A stretch of 64,000 bases of DNA from Bradyrhizobium sp. WSM1743. GTDB lineage: Bacteria; Pseudomonadota; Alphaproteobacteria; Rhizobiales; Xanthobacteraceae. Shown here piece by piece: positions 45,231 to 55,280 of this stretch. Position 1 is the stretch's first letter. Each line of letters begins with the position of its first letter. The notes beneath the pieces are model-generated. The model made no database searches. It was not told the DNA's origin and was given only the letters and a program-made list of their open reading frames with translations. The position numbers were made by a program, and so were the translations under genes. The stretch is taken from contig NZ_AXAZ01000035.1 of the NCBI RefSeq assembly GCF_000473065.1, positions 1 through 64,000 of the forward strand, written 5' to 3'.

Positions 45231-46373
45231 TCAGACGAGCGCACCAATCTCATTGACGCGTTGAATGTGGTAACCGATATCACCAAGCGTGCTTTCGATC
45301 ATGGTCAACCGCTTGAAATAGTGGCCAATCCTAGCCTCCATAGTCATGCCGATGCCGCCATGAAGCTGAATCGATTGCTGACCGATCACTTTGCCGCTCC
45401 GGCCGATCTGCACCTTTGCCGCCGCGACCGCTTGCGCCCGGCTGGCTGCATCAACGAAATTGGTAGCCATGGTCGCAAACATCGACATCGAGCGCGCCTG
45501 TTCGAGCGCAACGAACATCTCGGCGGCGCGGTGCTGCAGGCTCTGAAAGCTGCCGATCAGCACGCCAAACTGCGTCCGCGTTTTGAGATATTCGACCGTG
45601 ATCTTTAGCGACTCATCCATGGCGCCGACGGCTTCGGCGCAGAGCGCGGCACGGGCCTCATCGATCACGCGCTCAATTAGCAGCACTCCGTTTTCTGAAT
45701 CGCCGATCGCGGCGTCGGCGCTAACCTCGACGCCTGTGAACGTGATGTCGGCGGCCTGCAGGCCGTCCTGTGTCAGATAGGTCTTCTTTCCAATGCCATT
45801 CGCATTGGTTGGAACGAGGAAGACACCGACTCCGGTCTTGTCCCGCTGCGCGCCCTTACTACGCGCTGTGACGACCAGGGTGTCGGCGTTCTGGCCATTG
45901 ATGACGAGCAGCTTCTCGCCGTCTATCACCCAGCCGTTACCCCTCTTTTTCGCTGATGTGGCGATGTCATAGAGATCATAGCGGGAGCTTCTCTCGAGCT
46001 GGGCGAACGCAAACGTCCTCGATCCATCGATGATTGAGGGAACGTGCGCGGCCTTTTGCGCGACCGAACCGCCATGGCGCAGGAAACCACCGCAAATCAC
46101 GACAGTCGGCAAATAGGGCTCTAATACAAGCGCGCGTCCGAGCGCCTCCATGACGATCATGGTCTCCACCGCTCCGGCTCCGACGCCTCCGTCGCTTTCC
46201 GCAAACGGCAGACCAAGCAGGCCCTGCTCCGCCAGCTTTTGCCAAACGAGCTTGCTCCACCCCCCCTTCTCCTTCATGTATTTCTTGCGCTGCTCAAAAT
46301 TATAGGTCTCGGCGAACAGCCCATTCAAACTTTCCTTGAGCAACCGTTGCTCCTCCGAGAACTCGAAATCCAT
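45231..46373 (-). CDS. Acyl-CoA dehydrogenase (subunit 1 of a pair)
   Basis: FAD-dependent acyl-CoA dehydrogenase (380 aa) introducing an alpha,beta double bond into an acyl-CoA. FSEEQRLLKESLNGLF opens the N-terminal helical domain, the middle beta domain includes GNGWVIDGEKLLVINGQNAD, and QSIQLHGGIGMTMEARIGHY near the C-terminus is the FAD/catalytic region. The shorter beta-domain motifs are less conserved than in its neighbour at 46556, and such adjacent unlike pairs often form heterotetramers. It lies 183 bp downstream of that gene on the same strand. Confidence 0.88.
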   Translation of the reverse strand: MDFEFSEEQRLLKESLNGLFAETYNFEQRKKYMKEKGGWSKLVWQKLAEQGLLGLPFAESDGGVGAGAVETMIVMEALGRALVLEPYLPTVVICGGFLRHGGSVAQKAAHVPSIIDGSRTFAFAQLERSSRYDLYDIATSAKKRGNGWVIDGEKLLVINGQNADTLVVTARSKGAQRDKTGVGVFLVPTNANGIGKKTYLTQDGLQAADITFTGVEVSADAAIGDSENGVLLIERVIDEARAALCAEAVGAMDESLKITVEYLKTRTQFGVLIGSFQSLQHRAAEMFVALEQARSMSMFATMATNFVDAASRAQAVAAAKVQIGRSGKVIGQQSIQLHGGIGMTMEARIGHYFKRLTMIESTLGDIGYHIQRVNEIGALV

Positions 46374-46555
46374 GTTATCTGTACCTGACAGTTTCTGTGC
46401 ATGTTCTCTAATGGCCCGCTCTCAAGCACAGCTTGCGTGAAACGGGTCCTGGAACAGTCCTTCGCCTAACCACTCTCGTGGATCGAGTTTTCTGCGCCTG
46501 CTACGCGTAGAGACTAGTCGTCCTACTCTCAAAGCCGGGCAACGAAGGACAAAGG

Positions 46556-47743
46556 TTAAAGGCCGAGCACTACCTTACTGATAATATTGAGCTGGATTTC
46601 GTTGGAACCGCCGTAGATCGAGACCTTCCGGTTGTTGAAGTAGCTTGGCGCGATCTGCGCAATCCAATCCGTTGCCTCAATTGACGACTCGACGTTCTTA
46701 TCGTAAGGTGCGGCGAACGGTCCTATCACTTCCAGCAAGAGCTCGGTGGTCGTCTGCTGGATTTCCGAGCCCTTAATCTTGAGTACCGAGGACGCCGGAT
46801 TGGGCATACCGTTGCCATGCTTGCTTTCATGAGCGATTATACGGAGCTGAGTCAGCTCCAGCGCCTTCAGCTCAATTTCGCAAGAGGTCAACTTCTCACG
46901 AAATGCGGGATCGTCGATTAGCGGCTGGCCTCCGGATTCGAATTTCGACGCTACCTCCCTAATGCGGCGAACGCGCTCTTTGGAGACGCCAACGCGTGCA
47001 ATGCCGGTGCGTTCATGGCCGAGGAGGAACTTCGCATAGTGCCAACCCTTATTTTCCTCACCGACCAGATTCTCAACGGGCACCTCAACATCATCAAAGA
47101 ACACCTCGTTGACCTCATAGCCACCGTCGATCGTCTGGATCGGCCGCACCGTGATGCCCCTGCTCTTCAAATCTACTAGGATGAAGGAGATGCCGGCCTG
47201 CTTCTTGACCGTCGGATCTGTGCGGCAAAGGCAGAAGATCATGTCGGCATATTGGGCGAAGGTTGTCCACGTTTTCTGCCCGTTAATGACATACCTGTCG
47301 CCCTTTCGTTCCGCCTTAGTCTTTAGCGAAGCTAGGTCCGAGCCAGATCCTGGCTCGGAAAAACCCTGGCACCACCAATCGTCCATATTAGCGATCCGCG
47401 GCAGGTAGTGCTTCTTCTGTGCCTCATTTCCGAAAGTGTAGATGACTGGCCCGACCATGCCGACGCCGAAGGCAAGTGGCACTGGCGCCGGATACATCTG
47501 CAGCTCTTCCTTGAATATGTAATGTTGCACGGGGGTCCAGCCCGCCCCGCCATACTCCTTCGGCCACTGACCGACGCACCAGCCCTTCTTGTTCAGGAGG
47601 CGCCACCAAGCTACCAGCTCGTCTTTGGGCAGCTGCGCCCCTTTGACCAGCTTGCACCGCATTGCCGGCGGCACGGCTCGACGCAGGAACTGCCGAACCT
47701 CTTCGCGGAACGCATGTTCCTCATTAGTCAGTGCGAGATCCAT
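46556..47743 (-). CDS. Acyl-CoA dehydrogenase (subunit 2 of a pair)
   Basis: Acyl-CoA dehydrogenase (395 aa). The ATG at 47743 has AGGAG 6 bases upstream and gives the usual start MDLALTNEEHAFREEVRQFL; the frame to 47767 is not used. CQGFSEPGSGSDLASLKTKAE and YVINGQKTWTTFAQYADMIF are the FAD-binding signatures, and SIYGGSNEIQLNIISKVVLGL is the C-terminal motif. Together with the gene at 45231 it forms a likely alpha2beta2 pair of the kind used for branched, cyclic or side-chain acyl-CoAs. Thioesterases and a MaoC hydratase further along point to CoA-ester chemistry in this half of the window. Confidence 0.9.
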   Translation of the reverse strand: MDLALTNEEHAFREEVRQFLRRAVPPAMRCKLVKGAQLPKDELVAWWRLLNKKGWCVGQWPKEYGGAGWTPVQHYIFKEELQMYPAPVPLAFGVGMVGPVIYTFGNEAQKKHYLPRIANMDDWWCQGFSEPGSGSDLASLKTKAERKGDRYVINGQKTWTTFAQYADMIFCLCRTDPTVKKQAGISFILVDLKSRGITVRPIQTIDGGYEVNEVFFDDVEVPVENLVGEENKGWHYAKFLLGHERTGIARVGVSKERVRRIREVASKFESGGQPLIDDPAFREKLTSCEIELKALELTQLRIIAHESKHGNGMPNPASSVLKIKGSEIQQTTTELLLEVIGPFAAPYDKNVESSIEATDWIAQIAPSYFNNRKVSIYGGSNEIQLNIISKVVLGL

Positions 47744-48894
47744 AGGCTTCTCCTGTATGCGGTTCACTCCTGAGCGAGGTCAATTCCTAGAGGCGGCCGC
47801 TCCGAAATGGCGACCGCCCTCCTCTTGAAGTTGATAGCGAGCTTGTCTCACGAGGCCGTTGTTTGCTTCACTCGAGATAGGCTTCTGATCAGCCCGGCGG
47901 CTGGTCTCTCGCGCGTTCGGCCTATGATGTGGGTCGGAAGGGACCAATCGCTTCAGAAGAACTTGTTGCCTATAGGCATAAGCAACCTCCGTGCCAGCAG
48001 CTGAAGCGGATTGCGCTTGATCTGTTGAGCTTGCGGGCCAAATGATCGTGCTGGCGACAGACATTGTGGCATTGTCAACAAGGAGACAACGGTACAACAA
48101 ACAACAGCGCGAATCAGACCCCACGGTAGTTGATAGCACCATACGCTTTTTGCAGGTGGGAGCCGCGCGATGCCCCGGGCCAGAATACATTATGGCAGCC
48201 TTCTCGAATTGGCTGCTCGCGCAATCTCGGCGACGGCTACTCTACCACGCTCCATGAGTCTGGAAGTAGTGTTCACGTTCTCGGGTGCGACGCCTCTGAG
48301 AGCTGTAGCCATTCCGTTGCAATGCTGCAGTCCTCATGTTCATGAACTGAGGTGCGACAACTGCCATAGATGAGTCGCGATTTCGTCAAATACGACATTC
48401 GTCTCGTGCGAGGTTTGCTGGCGCGTGCTCCGCTTAAACTGCCGGCGCTCGATTACCGAGCGTTATGGAAGTGGTCTGCTAGCTCTCGTCAGCTACAAGA
48501 CATCAAGATTCGCCATAGTGCAGCCGTTCAATGACGCGCAACGCCTTGTTTGACGTAATGGAGGCGTCCTAATGATCGCAAAGCCCATCCAGATTGGTAA
48601 CCAAACGTATCGACGTGCCAACTGCGATCGAGCAGTAGATCGGAAAGGCAGATCACTGAAAACGGCATCGTGCTAGTCGTCCGCACTGCCTCAGGGGTGG
48701 CGCAGCCGCATCACAGTCAGTCTGGGGAAATACTAGACTTTAGCTTCACCTGGCGAGCACCTATTCTTTGCCGCGCGTACGCTCGTGGTCGCGGACCCGA
48801 GGCTACCTGACCTAAGCTGGAACACCGCTTGACGCTGGTGCCTGTCAGTTATGTGCGTCAAGTTCAGCAAAAACGATCAAGGGGTCCGGCTGAG
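47744..48894. other. Long gap, no recognisable gene
   Basis: About 1.15 kb. A 50-codon open stretch on the plus strand (47881-48033, ending QQLKRIALDLLSLRAK) and a short frame with a good ribosome site at 48572 (MIAKPIQIGNQTY) are seen, but neither is recognised. The region upstream of 47743 should hold the promoter of the acyl-CoA dehydrogenase pair. Confidence 0.4.
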
Positions 48895-49981
48895 CTATCC
48901 CCTCGGAGCCGTCGCTCGCTTGTCCAAAAGCGTAGCGCTGGCGAGCGACGGCGGCGGAGAGGGATGGCGTGCATCCCCTTGGTGGGCCTGAGCATTGTCA
49001 GGCCGCCTAGCGTAGCGTTTCCTTCTTGCGCTCCTGAGCAGATCCATATTGAGATAGCGGTGGCCTTCGAGCCAAGCCTCGTGACGCTCGGCCGTCAGCG
49101 CGCGCACGAGCCGCAGGCAACTCTCGGCATTGGGGAAGATTCGCACCACGTAGGTGCGTCGCCTGATCTCCTCGTTGAGACGTTCCAGCATGTTGGTTTG
49201 ACTTTCATGTGCTTGCGGTGCGCGCACATAACAGCGCTGCCAGCACGCGCCCGCGAGTCCTTCGGCGATCGCCTTCTTCAGCCCGGGTGATCGTGGAGAC
49301 CACGAACTCCACGCCGTGCAGGCCGCAGGCCCGCAACGCCTCCAAAAGCTCCTTCCAGCTCGACCGGCTCTCCCGGTTGGCCAACTCGACCGCGAGCCCT
49401 GACGGCGGCCTTCCCAGTCGACTCCGATCGCAATCAGCACCGGCTGGCTCGCAATGATCCCATCGTCCTGGACGCGCGCGGAGCGCGCGTCCAGGATCAA
49501 ATAGGGGAACGGCTCGTTCAGCTTGCGCTCGCAGAACGCCTCAGCGACGCATCCAGCCGCTTGTTGGGTGGGGCTGATCGCCGAGGCCGAGAAGGCATGG
49601 CCCACCAGCTCCTCGGTGACCTGCTTGACCTTCCGCGTCGAGACGCCTTGCACGTACATCTCGGCCAAGGCCGCAACCAGCGCCTTCTCCGAGCGCTGGT
49701 AGCGCTCGAACAGCTCGGTCGAGAACCGCCCCTGCTCGATCGTGCGGCACCCGCAGCTCCAGCTTGCCGACCCGGGTGATCAATGCGCGCGTACAGTAGC
49801 CCGAACGGTAGCCGAGCCGTCCCTCGCTCCGCTCGCTCTTCTCCGCGCCCAACGCGTCGGTCATCTCGGCCTAGAGCGTCTCCTGCACCGCCGCCTGGAT
49901 CAGCGGCTTCAGGAACTCCTTGTCCGACGCCAACAGCTGTTTGATGGCAGATACATCCGTCCTAATCTTCGTCACGGTCAT
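48895..49981 (-). mobile_element. IS256-family transposase, degraded
   Basis: A second, different IS256-type element. From the ATG at 49981 it reads TVTKIRTDVSAIKQLLASDK to QETL, then an in-frame TAG, then AEMTDALGAEKSERSEGRLG. A frameshift leads to MYVQGVSTRKVKQVTEELVG and the first catalytic region YLILDARSARVQDDG. Further shifts and an internal deletion of roughly 70 codons join CWQRCYV almost directly to TNMLERLNEEIRRRT, the region with the catalytic Glu. RYLNMDLL is close to the natural C-terminus. The element is dead. Terminal inverted repeats could not be fixed by eye. Confidence 0.85.
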
Positions 49982-50219
49982 GGTGGTCCTTGCTCCTCTA
50001 CGAGCGGTGATCTTCGTAACTACCGGTCTTACCATGACCGCTTCAGCCTCTCAGCTTTTGCAGAACCTCCCGCACACTACCTGTCCGCACGTACTCGGAA
50101 CGTAGCGACTACGAGTCCTACGTCGCTAGAAGGACGACTTCCCGGGTGCGGAGGACTGTAGTGATAGCGCATCCGGTCGAACCGGCGGATGAGAAATCCA
50201 GTCTCTCTCCATAGGACCC

Positions 50220-51068
50220 TTAGCGTCGTTCCCGGACCGAGCCCTCCTGAGCCACCGACGCAATCAGCGCACCGTCGGATCTAAAGATTAGGCCTCGAGT
50301 AAGGCCCCGGCCGTCTTGTGCGCTTGGTGAGTCATGAGCATAAAGCAGCCAATCATCGACACGGAACTGCCGATGAAACCACATTGAGTGATCGAGGCTT
50401 ACGACCATTACCCGCCTGTCGAAGGGCGCCCGGCCGTGCCGCGCGGTTACCGCATCGAGCAGCGAGTAATCGGAGGCATAAGCCAGCGCGCACATATGCA
50501 GTGCGGCGTCATCGGGTAGTTTTTCGGCAATTTTAATCCACAGGTGAACCGCGCCATCGACGACCTTCTCGCCAAGATAGCGGCCAGTTTCGACGGGGCG
50601 CAGGTCAATTCCATAGTGCCGGCGGATGAACTGAGGCGTTTCGACAAACGTCGGCCACCCGAATTTTTCCTTCACAATGCATTGTTCCTGAGGATGGACC
50701 ACCGGAATGTTGTCTTGGTGTTCGAAAGCTGCGCTCTCTTCGACGTGGAAGGACATCATGGCGGAAAAAATTGCATTATCACACTGCAGCGCGGTCACGC
50801 GCCGCAATGAATAGCTGTTGTCATCGCGCAAACGCTCGACTTGATAAAGGATCGGCAACTGCGGGTCGCCAGCTTGGATAAAATAGCAGTGGAGCGAATG
50901 TGGCAGCCGGCGTTCCGCTGCTCGACATGCCGCGACCATTGCCTGCCCGATCACCTGGCCGCCAAATAATACTCGGGCGCCGGTGCCCGCGACCTTGCCA
51001 CGAAATAGGTCCCTCTCGATCGTCTCTAGATCGAGGATGGCACGCAGATCGAGCAGGATCTTGGACAT
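50220..51068 (-). CDS. Acyl-CoA thioesterase II (TesB-like), copy 1
   Basis: A 282-aa double-hotdog thioesterase that hydrolyses acyl-CoA to free acid and CoA. Conserved segments are FGGQVIGQAMVAACR, LHCYFIQAGDPQLPILYQVE, and the catalytic Asp region VVSLDHSMWFHRQFRVDDWL, with GLTRGLIFRSDGALIASVAQEG at the end. It is clearly homologous to the thioesterase at 60344-61204 along its whole length. It lies downstream of the second catabolic block (51.8-59.7 kb) on the same strand. Confidence 0.92.
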   Translation of the reverse strand: MSKILLDLRAILDLETIERDLFRGKVAGTGARVLFGGQVIGQAMVAACRAAERRLPHSLHCYFIQAGDPQLPILYQVERLRDDNSYSLRRVTALQCDNAIFSAMMSFHVEESAAFEHQDNIPVVHPQEQCIVKEKFGWPTFVETPQFIRRHYGIDLRPVETGRYLGEKVVDGAVHLWIKIAEKLPDDAALHMCALAYASDYSLLDAVTARHGRAPFDRRVMVVSLDHSMWFHRQFRVDDWLLYAHDSPSAQDGRGLTRGLIFRSDGALIASVAQEGSVRERR

Positions 51069-51821
51069 TGATGTGCCTTGGGCTCTTCAGCGACGGTTTC
51101 GGCTCGGCGCAGCCATTAATCTGCAGCATTTCGACATCCGTGATTGAGCCCTGGAATGACGGGCGCGCCTTTTCTCGTCTCGTGACCTGTTCCACCTATG
51201 CTGGAGTGCGGTCAAAGAGGGAAGCTCGCAGTGGCTCATCGGACAACGAGAGTTCATTTGAACTCTCCCATCTGCTACGTGCCAATGACACTAAGGGATC
51301 CTGACAATCCCAGCAATTGGCGTGCCGCCAAGGCGATTTGGTGCATTGGTGACGAGACAGACGCCAACGGGTCGCGTCTCCGACAGGGACACTACTCCAG
51401 TGTTTGCTCCAGACATTTACGTCTGTAGTTCGACACTGCCAAGGACGACATCCGCGCATGAAGTCAAGGCCATTGCGTCTCAACGAGAGTTGGCCGGAGT
51501 TGCTTCGAAACAATCCTGAGAAGCTCACATCGAACAAATCGTATCTGGCATTTCTCCTGTCCACTTGAAGAACGAATAGGACTTTCAGCCGTTTCCAATT
51601 TGGCCCCTATTCTTTAAGCATGGTAGCCTGTTGTATGTCCCACTTGATCGTCCAACGTACGACGAGGTGCGAACTCGGAAGACGCTTTCCCCCAATGGAA
51701 CCCAACTTCATTTGTGACGAAAGCACCTTGGACCTTTTCGGCGCCAGCGATTCAGCCGCCTAAGTGTCCGCCAGCCCAGGTAGATCAGGATACGCAAAAG
51801 TCAAATCAGATCACTGGCGCA
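51069..51821. other. Intergenic, nothing recognised
   Basis: About 750 bp between the thioesterase and the mandelate-racemase-type gene. Short frames only. Confidence 0.4.
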
Positions 51822-52955
51822 CTAGCGCGCAACAAATCTTGCGAGCGCTTTGCGATCAACCTCGATACCGAGACCAGGTCCCTCGGGCACCTGGATGACG
51901 CCGCGGACGTGCTCAAGGGGCTCAACAAGAATTGCCTGCCGAATGGGGTGCTCCGTGCGGTCCAATTCCAAGATGGGTGCCATTGGCATCAGCGAAGGCC
52001 GTGTATGCGGCGGCAGAACTGCAAGCAGCTGAAGAGAGGCGGCGATCGCAATCCCGGTACCCCAGACGTGCGGATTGTAGCGAATGCCGAAGGCTTCCGC
52101 CATGTCGGCGATTTTCTTACATTCGGATAGACCGCCCGCAGCGCAGGTATCGGGCTGCGCGATGTCAAGCGCGTGCATGACGAACAGCTCTCGAAAACCA
52201 AACCGGGTAAACTCACATTCGCCGCCGGCAATTGGGATCGACAGCGCGGACCTTACCGCACGATAACCGGCAATATCTTCCGGTGGAACCGGTTCCTCGA
52301 ACCATCGAACGTCGTGCTGCTCGATCATTCGACCGAGCCGAATCGCAGCGATGCTGTCATAGGCGTGATTTGCATCTATCATCAACGCTGCACTCGGCCC
52401 AATCGCTTCGCGCACTGCGCGCGTCACGGCGGCGTCTTCCTCCACACCGAAGCCGACCCGAAGCTTTAGCGCAGAAAACCCTTCGGCGACGTAACCGGCG
52501 GCTTCTTCGGCGAGATATTGGATTGGATCTGCAGCTCTACGCCGATACAGGCCGGTGGCATACGCCGAGATCCTGGTACGTTGCGGACCACCCAGTAGCT
52601 GATGCACGGGCGCGTCAAAATATTTGCCCTTGATGTCCCACAACGCGATATCGATGCCGCCTAATGCTTGAATCACAGCGCCTTTCTGGCCGTGATCACG
52701 CATTCGCGCGTAGATCAATTGCCAAAGATAGTCCGAGCGTACCGGATCTTCTCCAATGAGCCACGGCGCAACGTGCTCGACGGCTGCGGCCGTTATCCGC
52801 GCGGGGCCATAACATTCTCCCCAGCCAACGATACCTCGATCTGTCTCGATTTCAACCAGCATGGCCGTGCGCGTGCTGAACCAACCTCGCGAACACGCCA
52901 GCGCCTGCGACAGCTCTGCTTGAAGGATGTGCGTGCGAACGGCCTTAATTTTCAT
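51822..52955 (-). CDS. Mandelate racemase/muconate-lactonising-type enzyme
   Basis: Enolase-superfamily enzyme (377 aa) of the mandelate racemase subgroup. Mg ligands D194 (IDANHAYD), E220 (WFEEPVPP) and E246 (AGGECEF) are in place. The base on one face is K164 in KLRVGFG, where the family normally has K-x-K; here the second Lys is Arg166. H296 in NPHVWGTG with D269 forms the other acid/base dyad. Such enzymes racemise or dehydrate alpha-hydroxy or sugar acids. It is the most downstream member of a block with a TauD dioxygenase, aldehyde dehydrogenase, M20 and M24 genes. Confidence 0.88.
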   Translation of the reverse strand: MKIKAVRTHILQAELSQALACSRGWFSTRTAMLVEIETDRGIVGWGECYGPARITAAAVEHVAPWLIGEDPVRSDYLWQLIYARMRDHGQKGAVIQALGGIDIALWDIKGKYFDAPVHQLLGGPQRTRISAYATGLYRRRAADPIQYLAEEAAGYVAEGFSALKLRVGFGVEEDAAVTRAVREAIGPSAALMIDANHAYDSIAAIRLGRMIEQHDVRWFEEPVPPEDIAGYRAVRSALSIPIAGGECEFTRFGFRELFVMHALDIAQPDTCAAGGLSECKKIADMAEAFGIRYNPHVWGTGIAIAASLQLLAVLPPHTRPSLMPMAPILELDRTEHPIRQAILVEPLEHVRGVIQVPEGPGLGIEVDRKALARFVAR

Positions 52956-53613
52956 AGATGTTCCCTCTTAGTCCCCACTCCAGGGCCGCTAACAAATCGA
53001 ATGTCTGTGGACCACGATTCAGCAGGCGGCAGCCTACGAATGTGCAAGCTTGAGCCTTAGCGTGCTGACAAGTACATCCGTGCTCGCAGGAGGACCGGTG
53101 TTAGGCGCGAGCGCGGTTGCCGTCCTAGTCTTTTCCGTTCGGTTGTAACGATCAGCTGCGAATCCCGCCGTGTCCTGAAGCGCGGCCTTACTGACCTCAT
53201 CTATGAGCCAACCTGCGAGGCCCCTATCTCGCCGGAGAACACCTGCCCCAGTTGGGGCCCGCGGCTCTCCATCAGCCCTCTATCTACGCTGCATGGCACG
53301 GATACCGTCTTGCCTCTCTCGGGACGCCCTTCTGAACGGCCAGACCGCCCTTCTCCGCACTAACGATGTACTAGCATCCGGCATGCATCCTCAATGCCAG
53401 CGGTCAGACCGTTACCGCGCATCAGCGACGATTGCTTCAAGCCTCTTGGCGGAGAACACGACAGTTACCAGTACCGCCGAGGGATACGGGATCAAAACGA
53501 CACCACATTCGTCTGGATCTGATTGACACCCGCAATCCAAGAGAAATTCACCCCAGATGCTACCGTCCTGTGGCCAAGCTTTCATCAGCGTATGAGTTGT
53601 TGCTCAAGCTGAC
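52956..53613. other. Intergenic, nothing recognised
   Basis: About 660 bp between the mandelate-racemase-type gene and the TauD gene. Short frames only; no clear hairpin. Confidence 0.4.
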
Positions 53614-54534
53614 CTAGGAGGCCTGCGCCTGCTTGGCGGACTTGATGCGCATTACGCTGCGTCGGCTTTCCACACTCACCGGCACCTCGCCATCGATCAC
53701 AGCACGACGTACAACGCGATGCTGATTGCCGTAGTCGTTCACGGCATAATGTTGGGTCGCCCGATTGTCCCACATGACGACGTCACCTTGCTTCCAGTTC
53801 CAGCGCACGGTATTTTCGGGCGCCGTGATGTGAGACTGGAATAGATCGAACAATTTCTGGCTATCGTACTTGGAGATTCCAACAAAGCGTAGCACCAAAT
53901 CTCCAAGGACGAGTGTACGTTCGCCGGTTTCGGGGTGAACGCGGACGACTGGATGCTCCGTCTCATAAATTGTTCTGGTGTAGATCTCATCGAAGTGCTG
54001 CCTGTCCGCCTGGCTCGCATTCCCCATTACGGTATAGTCATAAGCATTGCTATGAACGGCCCATAACTCATCTGCAAGGCGTTGAAGCGGCTTTGGCAGC
54101 CCGAGATAAGCTGCCGCGGTGTTCGACCACACCGTGTCACCGCCAAATGGTGGGATCACGACGCCTCTCAAGACAGCAATCTTGGGATAGGCATCTACGA
54201 ACGTGACATCGGTGTGCCAGAAGTCAGCTCGACTACCGCAACGTTCTGAATTCAGCTCGATCATCGAAGCTGTCCCTTTCGAAACAGCCATCGTCGGATG
54301 AGGCACAAGCTTACCCAAACGACGAGCAAACCGCTCGTGCTCGTCGTCGTCTAGATGACCCTGATCGCGGAAGAACACCACCTTGTGCTCAAGTAGCGTA
54401 TCGTTAATCGCTTTAATCGTCTCGTCCGACAAATCTCCCGAAAGCTTTATATTGACCACTTCCGCGCCAATGCGTGCGGCGCGTTTGATGACGTTAAAAC
54501 CTGTGACATTGTTGTCCAGTTTTGCTTTGCTCAT
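53614..54534 (-). CDS. TauD/TfdA-family 2-oxoglutarate dioxygenase
   Basis: Fe(II)/2-oxoglutarate dioxygenase (306 aa). The iron triad is H107-x-D109 (FWHTDVTF) and H262 (RATQHYAVNDY); R273 in NQHRVVRRA is the likely 2-oxoglutarate anchor. It is closer to taurine/TfdA-like enzymes than the one at 23462 is. It lies upstream of the mandelate-racemase-type gene on the same strand. Substrate unknown; alpha-hydroxylation of an acid or sulfonate is typical for the family. Confidence 0.92.
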   Translation of the reverse strand: MSKAKLDNNVTGFNVIKRAARIGAEVVNIKLSGDLSDETIKAINDTLLEHKVVFFRDQGHLDDDEHERFARRLGKLVPHPTMAVSKGTASMIELNSERCGSRADFWHTDVTFVDAYPKIAVLRGVVIPPFGGDTVWSNTAAAYLGLPKPLQRLADELWAVHSNAYDYTVMGNASQADRQHFDEIYTRTIYETEHPVVRVHPETGERTLVLGDLVLRFVGISKYDSQKLFDLFQSHITAPENTVRWNWKQGDVVMWDNRATQHYAVNDYGNQHRVVRRAVIDGEVPVSVESRRSVMRIKSAKQAQAS

Positions 54535-55057
54535 CGTGGTTTCTCCGGTTTTTGCCTCTTTGTTAGATAAAGCTAGTCAGCCGCTGGTCAGAGCCCTAAA
54601 AGTCGATGGCAGCCCGCGAGCAACACCATTGTGGAACGCACGGTATCTTCCGTTCCGTGGTGCCCCGCACGTAGCGCTCTAACATCTGCTTCAGCTTCTG
54701 TTCGCAGAAAGTGCGTACAAGAGTTACGAGCTCGATGCGTCCGAGTTCGGGCGGATGTCACGATCACGGAAGCGCCTCATGCTATTGCAACATGCCCAGC
54801 AAGTGCTGTGCCAGCTACTGCTTAGGCGGAAGGACATGCGGTCCATGCCAGAGCCGCAGTATTTTGGTCCGAAGTCGGACGAGCTGAGCAGAAGCCGTCC
54901 TGTCGAATTGCACGAAATGCGACAGCGAAGGCTAACGCGTTGAGTGGCGCCTCTTCGCAGAACGTAAGCGCGCTCGCAGTGCATCGCAGAATTGAGGTGA
55001 GTCCGCGCAACGCTGCAAGAACCTGGGCCCGCATATAATCTGGTTAGCGATTTGCAT

Positions 55058-55074
55058 CGTCAGATCATCTGACG
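55058..55074. promoter_or_regulatory. Perfect palindrome CGTCAGATcATCTGACG
   Basis: Eight-base arms around one base. As DNA it is a good dimer operator; as RNA it can form a 7-bp stem with a TCA loop. It is 524 bp upstream of the TauD start at 54534 and shares the CAGAT...ATCTG core with the dyads near 24.6-24.85 kb. Confidence 0.45.
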
Positions 55075-55147
55075 CGCCGCAAACAAGATGTAAGTCGGTT
55101 ATGTCAGTCGACGCGACTGGAGCGAGCGACAAGTCATCTAGTCTGGC

Positions 55148-55173
55148 AAACCGATCATCAGGATCGGTTTTTT
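55148..55173 (+). terminator. Rho-independent terminator on the plus strand
   Basis: Nine-base-pair stem AAACCGATC/GATCGGTTT with loop ATCAG and a run of six T. No recognised plus-strand gene lies just upstream, so it may end a small RNA or a lost gene. On the minus strand the tail is poor, so it is a weak terminator for the aldehyde dehydrogenase gene. Confidence 0.75.
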
Positions 55174-55280
55174 CTCAGGGTCATGCTATCTGCGCCTAGT
55201 ATTGCGCGTGGAAGCGCATATTTCGATGAAATATACTCTGTCCGCGTCCGGACCAACTCATACTTAGCTAGATCGCATCG

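Larger units (their letters stand above)
54535..55280. other. Long intergenic region with palindrome and plus-strand terminator
   Basis: About 745 bp. It holds the palindrome at 55058 and the terminator at 55148. A plus-strand frame (54680-54943) containing MLLQHAQQVLCQLLLRRKD was not recognised. Confidence 0.45.

Noticed and set aside
48418..48433. TGGCGCG-N4-CCGC, resembling a sigma-54 promoter
   Set aside because: The -12 element lacks TTGC and no gene starts downstream.
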